Origin: Diplonema papillatum
Taxonomy: Eukaryota > Euglenozoa > Diplonemea > Diplonemida > Diplonemidae
Length of the DNA: 64,000 nucleotides
Assembly (NCBI GenBank): GCA_030068145.1
Contig: JAPJBO010000152.1
Span: forward strand, 186,001 to 250,000
Direction of reading: 5' to 3'
Every line of letters begins with the position of its first letter. The first letter of the stretch is position 1. Positions 1 to 8,769 of this stretch are shown here, piece after piece. The notes under the pieces were generated by a model. That model saw nothing but the letters and a program-made list of their open reading frames with translations, ran no database searches and was not told the DNA's origin. The translations under genes were made by a program, and so were the position numbers.

Positions 1-800
1 GTCGACGAACAGTCCGCATCTTCCTTGCAAGCAGTCTCGACAGGTGTCTTCTTGCAAGTGCCAGGAGCATCGCAGACAGCATCCGTGCATACGCACGAGT
101 ATCCAGGGAGACACTTGTTCGAGTAGCAGTCGAAGAAGTTGCCGTTGCAAGTCTGGCCTTCGTCATTGCGGTCAACGCAAACCATGTCGTCGAGACACTT
201 TCGGCCGTCGTCGCTAAGCTTCCATTTGCACCACTCGGTCGACGAACAGTCCGCATCTTCCTTGCAAGCAGTCTCGACAGGTGTCTTCTTGCAAGTGCCA
301 GGAGCATCGCAGACAGCATCCGTGCATACGCACGAGTATCCAGGGAGACACTTGTTCGAGTAGCAGTCGAAGAAGTTGCCGTTGCAAGTCTGGCCTTCGT
401 CGTTGCGAGCAACGCAAACCATGTCGTCGAGACACTTTCGGCCATCCTCGCTAAGCTTCCATTTGCACCACTCGGTCGACGAACAGTCCGCATCTTCCTT
501 GCAAGCAGTCTCTACAGGTGTCTTCTTGCACGTGCCAGGAGCATCACAGACAGGATCCGTGCATGCGCACGAGTATCCAGGGAGACACTTGTTCGAGTAG
601 CAGTTGAAGAAGTTGCCGTTGCATGTCTCTCCTTCGTCATTGCGGGCAACGCAAACCATTTCGTCAACACACCTTCGGCCATCCTCGCTAAACTTCCATT
701 TGCACCATTCGGTCGCAGAACACTCGGCGTCTGTTTTGCAGGAAGCGAAAGACTCTCGAAATGACGAGACGACGAGTATGGAGGCTACAAGGAGCACCAT
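1..800 (-). CDS. Secreted cysteine-rich tandem-repeat protein, 3' end off the window
   Basis: The minus strand opens with an ATG at 800-798 and stays open to the window edge, giving 266 codons with no stop seen. The N-terminus reads MVLLVASILVVSSFRESFA, a good signal peptide, followed by SCKTDAEC. The rest is a 79-residue (237-bp) unit repeated in frame; copies are offset at 1, 238, 475 and 712. Each full unit has 12 cysteines (pattern ACKEDADC, EWCKW, GRKC, MVC, QTCNGNFFDCYSNKC, YSCVC, VCDAPGTC). The unit next to the signal peptide is the most divergent and the later ones are nearly identical, so the array has grown or been homogenised recently. It is probably an extracellular or surface protein with disulfide-bonded modules. 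I do not recognise the family. The total length is unknown because the stop is outside the window. Confidence 0.8.
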   Translation of the reverse strand, partial: MVLLVASILVVSSFRESFASCKTDAECSATEWCKWKFSEDGRRCVDEMVCVARNDEGETCNGNFFNCYSNKCLPGYSCACTDPVCDAPGTCKKTPVETACKEDADCSSTEWCKWKLSEDGRKCLDDMVCVARNDEGQTCNGNFFDCYSNKCLPGYSCVCTDAVCDAPGTCKKTPVETACKEDADCSSTEWCKWKLSDDGRKCLDDMVCVDRNDEGQTCNGNFFDCYSNKCLPGYSCVCTDAVCDAPGTCKKTPVETACKEDADCSS

Positions 801-3800
801 GATTAGTGTGTTGAAAGGAGAGCACCTGGTTTTGAGGTTGAAGTGATTTCAGGACGAATCAACATTGGCCCCGTTCACCGGACACTACTGGATCTCAGAA
901 CGCGCAGAATAGGAGCCAACAAACGGGCCTGCGTCGTCCTAGGGCCAATTGGCAACCTCTTTTTCTCGCCGCCCATTGTTGCGCCGCAGGAGCCGTTTAA
1001 CATACAGCGCCCTTACCGGAGTTCACCTCATCATCAAAATATGTGCGTCTTTGCGTTCATGTGCGTCTATGTAACTCAGCCTCACGAGTCGTTGACTTGC
1101 ACACGTCATAAAGACGACACGTTGATATGCACCTCCGCACAAGAACCCGGTGACTTAAGAGCAAGAAATTCCTGCTTGTTTTCGGTAGGCTTTTCCTTTG
1201 CATTGCCATGCATAAACCACGAGACACTGCACCCCTAGAGAAGGGTATGGAACCCTGTGCATGGGTGAAGCGTTATGAGGGATCGGTTCTCGAAAAAAAG
1301 CACAATTGCTGAAAAGCCTGGCTGTGGACATGCTGACTGGAAGGTTATCGTGTACATGGATCACCAGGACTGGATCTGCGCGTGCCCGCTTCGTTTTTGT
1401 TGTGTGAGGTCGAAGGGGATCGACAAGTCTTGTCAGAACCATCGGTCCCGGGGAAACCAAGTGCGGTTTGGATGAGCCCGCAACAGGGAAGACCCCCGTT
1501 CACCCGGAAAACCGACTACGCGCGGAAGCAAACAAAGGTGAATCGAAGGACCCCTATTCTTCATCATTTTTTACTGATTCCGAGAGGGTAGTGGAGTGCA
1601 AGAACAGCCGAGCTCGGCATTCCAGAGACGCGCCGCCTCACCTGACGCTGCCCGGGGGCAGTTGAAAACACAGGCTGATCCCTTCCCTCCATTTATTTTC
1701 CTTTTCTTTCTTGTCGTGAGGTCAAACGGAGATTTCTAACAGAAGGGTCTTTTGAGGTTGTAGTTGCAATCGGCAAAGGAAATACTCGAGGGCCGCTCGG
1801 TGCTTTTCGGCGGAGGCTAGAGGGGGGAGAATGCAAGTGAAGAATGCGCCTTTGTTTTGTTGACGACGCGCGACACTAAACTGAGATAGTCACAATACAG
1901 TTCTCCTTTTAGCTTTGGACTCGTGTTGCAATAGTAGTTGTGTACTTTTTCAGATGAGCCGATGCCTTTTGGCTCGCCTTCAAGATACGGCTATGCCAGG
2001 CATACTCTTGACAGACGTCTGGCATTGTGCAAGAGGGTTACAGTCGTTGGGTGGTATTGGCAAGGGGTTTCATCGCTACTCTCGCTGCAATAATGGTATT
2101 GGCCTTTGACAGAGTGAGCTAATGCCTCTCTCAGTTCACCTTTCAGTCTTGTGGCAAGCTAGTCATAGCGGGGAGTCCCCGGCAAGCTTAACTTTGAGTT
2201 TTTTGCAACTGGCGGCCTCTCCGAGTATTTCATGCAAAAAGCAGGTGCGTGTTCGAAAAATAGAAAACAAGGTCCCCTCCAGGGTTCATTGTAGGATTCT
2301 GGTTTCGGTTTTGAGCTGTCCGGCTCTATTCGCTGAGCCGGAAATTATTTTGCCATGCAGTGTTGGTTCGAACTCGCGTACTCATACATTCCTGCAGTTT
2401 AAAGCAAAGTCCAGCTCTTCCTCTTTCAAGAGCACTGACAGTGTCAGCTGGAGTTCCCGCACAGAGCAGACACACTGATCATTGCAGCAGTGGGGCACAG
2501 GATTTCTGAGAGCTGCAATCTATGAAAGTGTCGGACCCCTTTAGTCGACTCTCAATATTTTCTTGGGGGAGTCCGCTGGACCCCGTTGGACCCGCCTAGA
2601 ATAAACCCTGCTTCCGCGTCCGCTCGATGATCCAATCGCTACTGAAGAAGGTCGAGTGCGGGGACAACGGCCAGAGCGCCGGCTACATCTCGCCAGCGCT
2701 CGTTACCCGTGCTCTGGCCCACGTTGTGAGGGGCATGAAGAAGACTGCCGAGATCTCAACTCGAACGGAGGTCTGACGCCCACGGAACATGTGGACGGCT
2801 GCCGTGTTTAGATCCGTTGTCTTTGCTGGAAGCAAAAACTTGCTTGAAGTGGTATGGTGACCTGTAGGCAACGTGTTTCGGTCCTTCACTAGGCGGACCG
2901 TAATCAGCGCGGAGTGTGGGTCTGGGGAGTGAATGTCCGCAGGTTACGACAGCGAGCGTGGGTCAGGTTTGCCAGGTGGCTGTTCGTAGCCTGTCTCAGC
3001 CAGGGTCACCCATGCTACGAGAGCCCAGGTCAATCCTCCTCGGAGGGGGGCTCCTCTGTAACCGTGTCTCAGAAATCAGATAAAGGACGGCGGGCACCTG
3101 CCTTTCAGTCTTCGTTTTACTCTTACGGTGGAAGCAAACTCTGCAGAGAACAGAGGAAATGCGGTCAGTCTTACAACTGACCGCTTGGCACGGAATAGTA
3201 GTCGTCTGAACTTAAGCAGTGTGACGATAGTTGAATCATCACAAGGCAACATATCAAAGACGGCTCGCTGATTCGCGACTCTCTTTTCTCTCTGGCCTGC
3301 GCACCACCTGCCTTGCCTCCCTCTCTGTCTCCCTCATGACTCCCTGAGATGTTTCGCTTCGGCTTGAGCACTCGGGACACTCGGGACGATGACATGTGAA
3401 GAGTCGACTGCTGAATAGTGGCAGTAGTTGTCGAACTGCCGAAGCAGCCGGAGACAGCAGGTACACCCCGCGCAAAAAAAATGGGAAGAAGAAAATAGGC
3501 CAATAAATAAAATAATAACAAAATCAAGGCAGGATCTATCGGGAGGTCCGTTGGGGGGATGGGGGGGAATTGTAAAAATGTGCACGGACAGGCTTCGGCG
3601 TGGACCTTGCTCCCGCCGGCCATCCTTTTGTTTTCGGGGTTCACGTGGAGCCCAGGATTCTGCGCAAGGGTTCAAGGAAGCAACCCGAGATCACGCCTTT
3701 TTCTTCTTGAGGTTTGAGAAAGGTCGAGCAAGGGAAGCGGTTTATCCCCTGGCGGTGGCGTTTGCCGTCCACTTCCGTTTCGACGGCTCGGCGACCACAA

Positions 3801-3879
3801 GGTAGTGTTGTGCCCACCCGGGTGCTATCCTCATTCCCGTTGAACCCCTGAAATCACATCGGTGACAACCGAGTGTACA
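801..3879. other. No gene recognised
   Basis: Only short open frames without family features occur here. About 2895-3035 holds a diverged copy of a dispersed repeat also seen near 31.56, 37.23, 52.36 and 57.19 kb (shared stretch around GCGGACC, CTGCAGACAGGACAGCG, GGTGGCTGTTCGTAGC). About 2205-2255 resembles the end of the A-tailed dispersed repeat described at 17.15 kb. The remainder shows nothing I can name. Confidence 0.5.
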
Positions 3880-3990
3880 AACACGAAAGAGAACGCTGGC
3901 AGCGTGTTTGGGAGAAGATTAGCCTACCGATCGTATTCACTTACTATCACTCACTAACAGGCTAATCCTCCCCCAGCACGTACAAACAAG
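3880..3990. repeat. Dispersed repeat copy (partner at 37797-37905)
   Basis: About 110 bp starting ACACGAAAGAGAACGCTGGC recurs almost unchanged at 37797-37905. At the second site it follows a further 120-bp segment whose relative lies near 56.33-56.46 kb, so it is part of a larger element family. No coding capacity seen. Confidence 0.6.
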
Positions 3991-4115
3991 CGTGGCGGTG
4001 CAGTGCAAACAGGCACATTGGGTTACGAGCTGGAATCTCGCCTTTGCCTTTTTTCAAAAATACTCGAGGGACTGCTTTGTGCTCAAATCGAAGGAGAAAA
4101 CAATACAACTACAAA

Positions 4116-4147
4116 GGGAGCACAGATTTTTTCCTGAGCGGGCCACC
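4116..4147 (+). repeat. Left 32-bp inverted repeat bounding the 41-bp satellite block
   Basis: These 32 bases (GGGAGCACAGA ... GCGGGCCACC) are the exact reverse complement of 12142-12173. The pair encloses both satellite arms and element A. Beyond the perfect 32 bp the flanks share only patchy similarity. Confidence 0.75.
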
Positions 4148-4276
4148 TGCCCACCGACTTGGCAGAATGAAAAGGTGGGTCCCCGGACCCCCCCCACCTT
4201 GGTATCCGAAAAATTTTTCTTGAGCGAACTTGAGAAAATTTTTCCCCGCCCCAGCATAAATATGTGGTCGAATTGA

Positions 4277-4397
4277 CAGTGCGGCGGACCTCTACGGTGA
4301 GAGTCACAGGTTCGAATCCCGCCAGGGTCGATTTTTTTACCAGTGCGGCGGACCTCTACACTGAGGGCACAGGTTCGAATCCCGGGGTCATGTTTTT
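4277..4397 (+). other. Two tandem tRNA-like B-box units with T-run terminators
   Basis: Two units of about 60 bp start with CAGTGCGGCGGACCTCTAC and carry the Pol III B-box sequence GGTTCGAATCC near 4310 and 4372. Each ends in a T-run (4332-4338 and 4393-4397). They look like the 3' half of a tRNA or a tRNA-derived SINE head. I cannot fold either into a complete cloverleaf, so I do not call a tRNA gene. Confidence 0.45.
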
Positions 4398-4466
4398 CAC
4401 CTTTTTCGAGCACTTTCATCGAGATTCTAAAGCCATCGGTGACAGTGGTCCGTGACCTGTCCGGAA

Positions 4467-5748
4467 ACGTTAGTTTGAGGGTTGTCCCACTTTTTTGGAT
4501 CACCAATACGGACGTTTGAGGGTTGTCCCACTTTTTTGGGTCACCAATACTGACGTTGCATCACCAATACTAACGTATGAGGGTTGTCCCACTTCTTTGC
4601 ATCACCAATACTGGTTGTCCCACTTTTTGGATCACCAAAACTGACACTTGAGGGTTGTCCCACTTTTTTGGATCACCAATACTGACGTTTGAGGGTTGTC
4701 CCACTTTTTTGGATCACCAATACTGACGTTTGAGGCTTGTCCACTTTTTTGCATCACCAATACGGACGTTTGAGGGTTGTCCCACTTTTTTGGGTCACCA
4801 ATACTCACGTTTGAGGGTTGTCCCACTTTTTTGGATCACCAATACTGACGTTTGAGGGTTGTCCCACTTTTCTGGGTCACCAAACCTGACGTTTGAGGGT
4901 TGTCCCACTTCTTTGCATCACCAATAGACGTTTGAGGGTTGTCCCACTTTCAATACTGACGTTTGAGGGTTGTCCCACTTCTTTGCATCACCAATACTAA
5001 CGTTTGAGGGTTGTCCCACTTTCTTGGATCACCAAAACTGACGTTTGAGGGTTGTCCCACTTTTTTGGATCACCAATACTGACGTTTGAGGGTTGTCCCA
5101 CTTTTTTGGATCACCAATACTGACGTTTGAGGGTTGTCCCACTTTTTTGGATCACCAATACTGACGTTTGAGGGTTGTCCCACTTTTTTGGGTCACCAAT
5201 ACTGACGTTTGAGGGTTGTCCCACTTTTTTGGATCACCAATACTGACGTTTGAGGGTTGTCCCACTTTTTTGGGTCACCAAACCTGACGTTTGAGGGTTG
5301 TCCCACTTCTTTGCATCACCAATACTAACGTTTGAGGGTTGTCCCACTTTTTTGGATCACCAATACTGACGTTTGAGGGTTGTCCCACTTTTTTCGATCA
5401 CCAATACTGACGTTTGAGGGTTGTCCCACTTTTTTCGATCACCAATACTGACGTTTGAGGGTTGTCCCACTTTTTTGGATCACCAAAACTGACGTTTGAG
5501 GGTTGTCCCACTTTTTTGGATCACCAATACGGACGTTTGAGGGTTGTCCCACTTTTTTGGGTCACCAAAACTGACGTTTGAGGGTTGTTCCACTTTTTTT
5601 GATGACCAATACTGACGTTTGAGGGTTGTCCCACTTTTTTGGATCACCAATACGGACGTTTGAGGGTTGTCCCACATTTTTGGATCACCAAAACTGACGT
5701 TTGAGGGTTGTCCCACATTTTTGGGTCACCAATACTGACTTTTGAGGG
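4467..5748 (-). repeat. 41-bp satellite, left arm, first part
   Basis: Tandem units of about 41 bp (GTTTGAGGGTTGTCCCAC, T-run, GGATCACCAATACTGAC). Variants mostly differ in GGATCACC / GGGTCACC / CGATGACC. The first few units are irregular or shortened and later ones are regular, as expected at the eroded edge of an array. Because 41 is not a multiple of 3 and the unit lacks stops in most frames, long spurious open frames arise; I do not regard them as genes. Confidence 0.95.
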
Positions 5749-5893
5749 GAGTTTCTGCTCTTCGTATTGTCTGACGAGAACTGCCTAGAAGAAAGGGAGA
5801 AGTAAGAACACGTCTTTGTAACTGATATCACTAGCGCAAGGGAATGTTGAGTGACTGCCTTAACCCGGGGAAACGAGCTTGGGCGAGGTCACC
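5749..5893 (-). repeat. Element A terminal repeat B2
   Basis: 145 bp identical to B1. Its outer end at 5749 follows satellite sequence ending TTTGAGGG; the broken satellite unit resumes at 8296. Confidence 0.92.
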
Positions 5894-5913
5894 GGGGGGT
5901 TAGGGAGGGTGGG

Positions 5914-6012
5914 AAAACTTGACTGTTTCTTTGAACCAACCACACCCTGAAGGCTGTGTAGAGTTCTCTAATCGACTTTCGTGGTGCATCAACTCCCTCA
6001 GTGAAACTGTGA
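5914..6012 (-). repeat. Element A repeat A2
   Basis: 99 bp identical to A1; separated from B2 by 20 bp of G-rich spacer (5894-5913). Confidence 0.92.
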
Positions 6013-6157
6013 GAGTTTCTGCTCTTCGTATTGTCTGACGAGAACTGCCTAGAAGAAAGGGAGAAGTAAGAACACGTCTTTGTAACTGATATCACTAGCG
6101 CAAGGGAATGTTGAGTGACTGCCTTAACCCGGGGAAACGAGCTTGGGCGAGGTCACC
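6013..6157 (-). repeat. Element A repeat B1
   Basis: 145 bp, identical to B2 (5749-5893). It contains the stop of the RT-RNase H frame and abuts A2 with no spacer, forming the circle-junction-like core. Confidence 0.92.
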
Positions 6158-7691
6158 TTCCATCCACCACAACGCCAGTGAGAAACTGCCTCACCGCAAG
6201 TACAATTGAATCGAGCGCATCAGCGCCAATCATGGTCAGCGGTACGCGTGATGGCAAGTCCGCAGGGTTGCCTTCACTCCTGACCCATCGCACGGAAAGA
6301 GCACAGTTTAAGGAACGCACGCGTTCCAATCCTCTGACTACCGCGTTGTTCAACACGGCACTCTTCAAACAGGCACCCTTTCGGGCAACCCCTTTCACCG
6401 TGGTATTATCAACTACGACATCCACTCTTCCCCCTTTGATTGAGACTGGAAGAGCAAGGAGAACCAGGTTAAATGCAATGGCCTCCAGCTCGTTGATATG
6501 CAGCGAGCTCTCCGCAGCATTCCACGACCCTCCTAAGACGGTCACTTCCATCGTCCGCGAATCCACAAGGACACCGCCCCAGCCTTTCTTGCTCGCGTCC
6601 ACGAAGGCCGTGATGCGCGGGGACTGTTGCAGAACGGGGATGGCCCTCGGCTTTAACACCGAGTCAATCCACTCTTGAAGGGACAATCGCACACAGGGAG
6701 ACACCTCCACCGTATCAGAGGGGAGTCGTGCACCCCGGTTCAACGAATTCGTAACGCGCCGAAAGAATTTAAGCGCAAACCAAAAAGAGCCTGGAAAGAT
6801 TCCAGCGACTGCAGAGGCATGCAGCAAACGACCACCAAGAGTTTCGAGCTCGGAGGCCCGCATTGTTGGCGACGACTTCAGCGTGTAACGCGCTTCCATA
6901 AGCTTCCGGCGTAGCTTCCGCGAGACTGCAACACGGTGAGCAACATGGTCCCAATCGACCCCGATGAACTCATACCGCGTGGCCGCCGTCTGCGAGTCGG
7001 AGGGCTTCCACGTCAGATCGCAATCAGCGGCGGTCTGGTCCAGCCTTCGGGTCGCGAGCTGCACCGCCGACCTTTTCCCGGCATATCGGATGTTGTCGAC
7101 CCATATATCGACGGTGACATCCCGCTCGGCAAACTGCGGTAGCACGTAATCCGCGTGCCCGCCCGCCACGGCTGCCAGCGTGTGCATTATCTCAGGTGCA
7201 CACGAATGTCCCATGGGAAGCCGCAGAAGTTCCCACCAACCGCCACCGGAATCAGCGAAGCGGAAGAGGTGACGCGACTCCGGTGGAATCTCGATCGCGT
7301 AAAAGCCGGTCTTGAAATCGCGGGTCGAACCACACTCTTCACGGCTTGCCCCCAGATACGCCGAAACGTGTCCGAGAGGCACATGCGCCTCGTACCCCCG
7401 CTCGTGAGCGGCCCGGTTGCCGTCCACTGTCCACAATATGAAGCGCTGTCGCAGCGCCCCGTCCTTCTCTTCCAAGACGGTAAAAGGAACCGAAGCGAAC
7501 GGGCCGGGACCGGTCGAACTGCGGGCAATCCCGTTGTCGGCAAGCAAAGACGCATGTTCAGGACGAAGGGTTGAGGGTGAACCGATTACCGTCTCGGTTT
7601 CAACACGAGGGAAGAACGTTGTTTGCCACGTATCGTCAAAGCGGCGGAGAGCCGCTTCGTTCATCCGCGCGCGCAGCTTGTCGACCGACAT
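6153..7691 (-). CDS. Element A reverse transcriptase-RNase H frame
   Basis: An open frame of 512 codons from an ATG at 7691 (MSVDKLRARMNE), ending just inside repeat B1. The RT region includes LRLPMGHSCAPEIMHTL, the palm strand region near DIWVDNIRYAG, and YEFIGVDWD. The RNase H region includes FVDASKKGWGGVLVD, LHINELEAIAF, VDVVVDNTTVKG and GNPADLPSRVPL. It matches element B's frame along nearly the whole length, which supports a real protein family. In VIPER-type elements the RT-RNase H follows the recombinase, the order seen here. Treated as part of a fossil or near-fossil element. Confidence 0.85.
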   Translation of the reverse strand: MSVDKLRARMNEAALRRFDDTWQTTFFPRVETETVIGSPSTLRPEHASLLADNGIARSSTGPGPFASVPFTVLEEKDGALRQRFILWTVDGNRAAHERGYEAHVPLGHVSAYLGASREECGSTRDFKTGFYAIEIPPESRHLFRFADSGGGWWELLRLPMGHSCAPEIMHTLAAVAGGHADYVLPQFAERDVTVDIWVDNIRYAGKRSAVQLATRRLDQTAADCDLTWKPSDSQTAATRYEFIGVDWDHVAHRVAVSRKLRRKLMEARYTLKSSPTMRASELETLGGRLLHASAVAGIFPGSFWFALKFFRRVTNSLNRGARLPSDTVEVSPCVRLSLQEWIDSVLKPRAIPVLQQSPRITAFVDASKKGWGGVLVDSRTMEVTVLGGSWNAAESSLHINELEAIAFNLVLLALPVSIKGGRVDVVVDNTTVKGVARKGACLKSAVLNNAVVRGLERVRSLNCALSVRWVRSEGNPADLPSRVPLTMIGADALDSIVLAVRQFLTGVVVDGR

Positions 7692-7807
7692 CGGCTTGAT
7701 CGGCGCGACGTGCAACGGCGAGGCACGCTCCTCCTTGCTACGCGGCAGACGCGTCGAACCGCCTCGTCGGGTGACGGAGTGGAAATGACCACTGCGGAGG
7801 TATCCCG

Positions 7808-8272
7808 TCACAAGTGCCTCGTCACCTTGCCGGTCTCGAGTGCCCTGGCAAGGTCCACGTCGCCCCCGGCGTACCGGAGTGTGGTCCTCGAAAGCGTCCC
7901 GGGACCTCCCTCCTCCTCGTGCTTCGTCAGCCGATCGACGAGGTGCGGCGACAGCTTGCCGCTGGTCAGCAACGGCAAGAGGTGCTTCACTGCGCCGCGT
8001 TTGATCGAGTGCGCGGTGTACCCCTGCATCTGCACCGACTGACCCCACAGAGAGTCCAACGCCGACGTCGTCAGCCTTGTCAGGGGTGCGAAGGGTGCGC
8101 ACTTCCTGAACAACATGGCGATCTCCGTCGTCAACGGCCCCTGGATCACCGCGAACCGCGACGCCTTGAAAGGATCGTGCGTCCGCCCCTTCTTGAAAAA
8201 CTTGACTGTTTCTTTGAACCAACCACACCCTGAAGGCTGTGTAGAGTTCTCTAATCGACTTTCGTGGTGCAT
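7808..8272 (-). CDS. Element A tyrosine recombinase, C-terminal region
   Basis: A frame of 154 codons whose first ATG lies inside terminal repeat A1. It shows the tyrosine-recombinase signature AHSIKRGAVKHLL (H-x-x-R box), then TKHEEEGGPGTLSRTTLRYAGG with the candidate nucleophile tyrosine. It lies just before the RT-RNase H frame. Element B preserves only the last few residues of the equivalent (LRTAEVTEHL). The domain identification is by eye from motif spacing. Confidence 0.72.
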   Translation of the reverse strand: MHHESRLENSTQPSGCGWFKETVKFFKKGRTHDPFKASRFAVIQGPLTTEIAMLFRKCAPFAPLTRLTTSALDSLWGQSVQMQGYTAHSIKRGAVKHLLPLLTSGKLSPHLVDRLTKHEEEGGPGTLSRTTLRYAGGDVDLARALETGKVTRHL

Positions 8273-8295
8273 CAACTCCCTCAGTGAAACTGTGA
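8197..8295 (-). repeat. Element A terminal repeat A1
   Basis: 99 bp, identical to 5914-6012 (A2). Its outer end at 8295 is followed directly by satellite sequence (TTGTTCCAC). Confidence 0.92.
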
Positions 8296-8756
8296 TTGTT
8301 CCACTTTTTTTGATGACCAATACTGACGTTTGAGGGTTGTCCCACTTTTTTCGATGACCAATACTGACGTTTGAGGGTTGTCCCACTTTTTTCGATGACC
8401 AATACTGACGTTTGAGGGCTGTCCCACTTTTTTGGATCACCAATACTGACGTTTGAGGGTTGTCCCACTTTTTTCGATCACCAATACTGACGTTTGAGGG
8501 TTGTCCCACTTTTTTGATCACCAATACTGACGTTTGAGGGTTGTCCCACTTTTTTCGATGACCAATACTGACGTTTGAGGGTTGTCCCACTTTTTTCGAT
8601 CACCAATACTGACGTTTGAGGGTTGTCCCACTTTTTTGGATGACCAATACTGACGTTTGAGGGTTGTCCCACTTTTTTCGATCACCAATACTGACGTTTG
8701 AGGGTTGTCCCACTTTTTTGGGTCACCAATACTGACGTTTGAGGGTTGTCCCACTT
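8296..8756 (-). repeat. 41-bp satellite, left arm, second part
   Basis: Continuation of the same array in the same orientation after element A, about 11 units, ending at the inversion point. Confidence 0.95.
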
Positions 8757-8769
8757 CGGTCATCGAAAA
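8757..8769. other. Satellite inversion junction
   Basis: At 8737-8756 the array reads GTTTGAGGGTTGTCCCACTT; at 8770-8789 it reads the exact reverse complement. Only 13 bp (CGGTCATCGAAAA) separate the arms, so the site is a near-perfect palindrome within a kilobase-scale inverted repeat. Confidence 0.9.

Larger units (their letters stand above)
5749..8295 (-). mobile_element. Tyrosine-recombinase retroelement A (DIRS-order, VIPER/Ngaro-like), inserted in the satellite
   Basis: A 2547-bp element with split direct repeats. Read on the minus strand the order is A1 (8295-8197), internal region, B1 (6157-6013), A2 (6012-5914), 20-bp spacer, B2 (5893-5749). A1 and A2 (99 bp) are identical, as are B1 and B2 (145 bp). 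B1 abuts A2 exactly as the two outer ends would if joined in a circle, the hallmark of Ngaro/VIPER/PAT-type elements. The internal region carries a tyrosine recombinase part, then RT-RNase H. The flanks join into a normal satellite unit with no target duplication, as expected for recombinase-mediated insertion. Identical repeats mean it is very young. The ends look whole; the recombinase part is short for the family, so it may be a reduced or non-autonomous copy. Confidence 0.88.

Noticed and set aside
4277-4397. A pair of real tRNA genes
   Set aside because: B-box and terminators are present but no A-box or full cloverleaf could be found.
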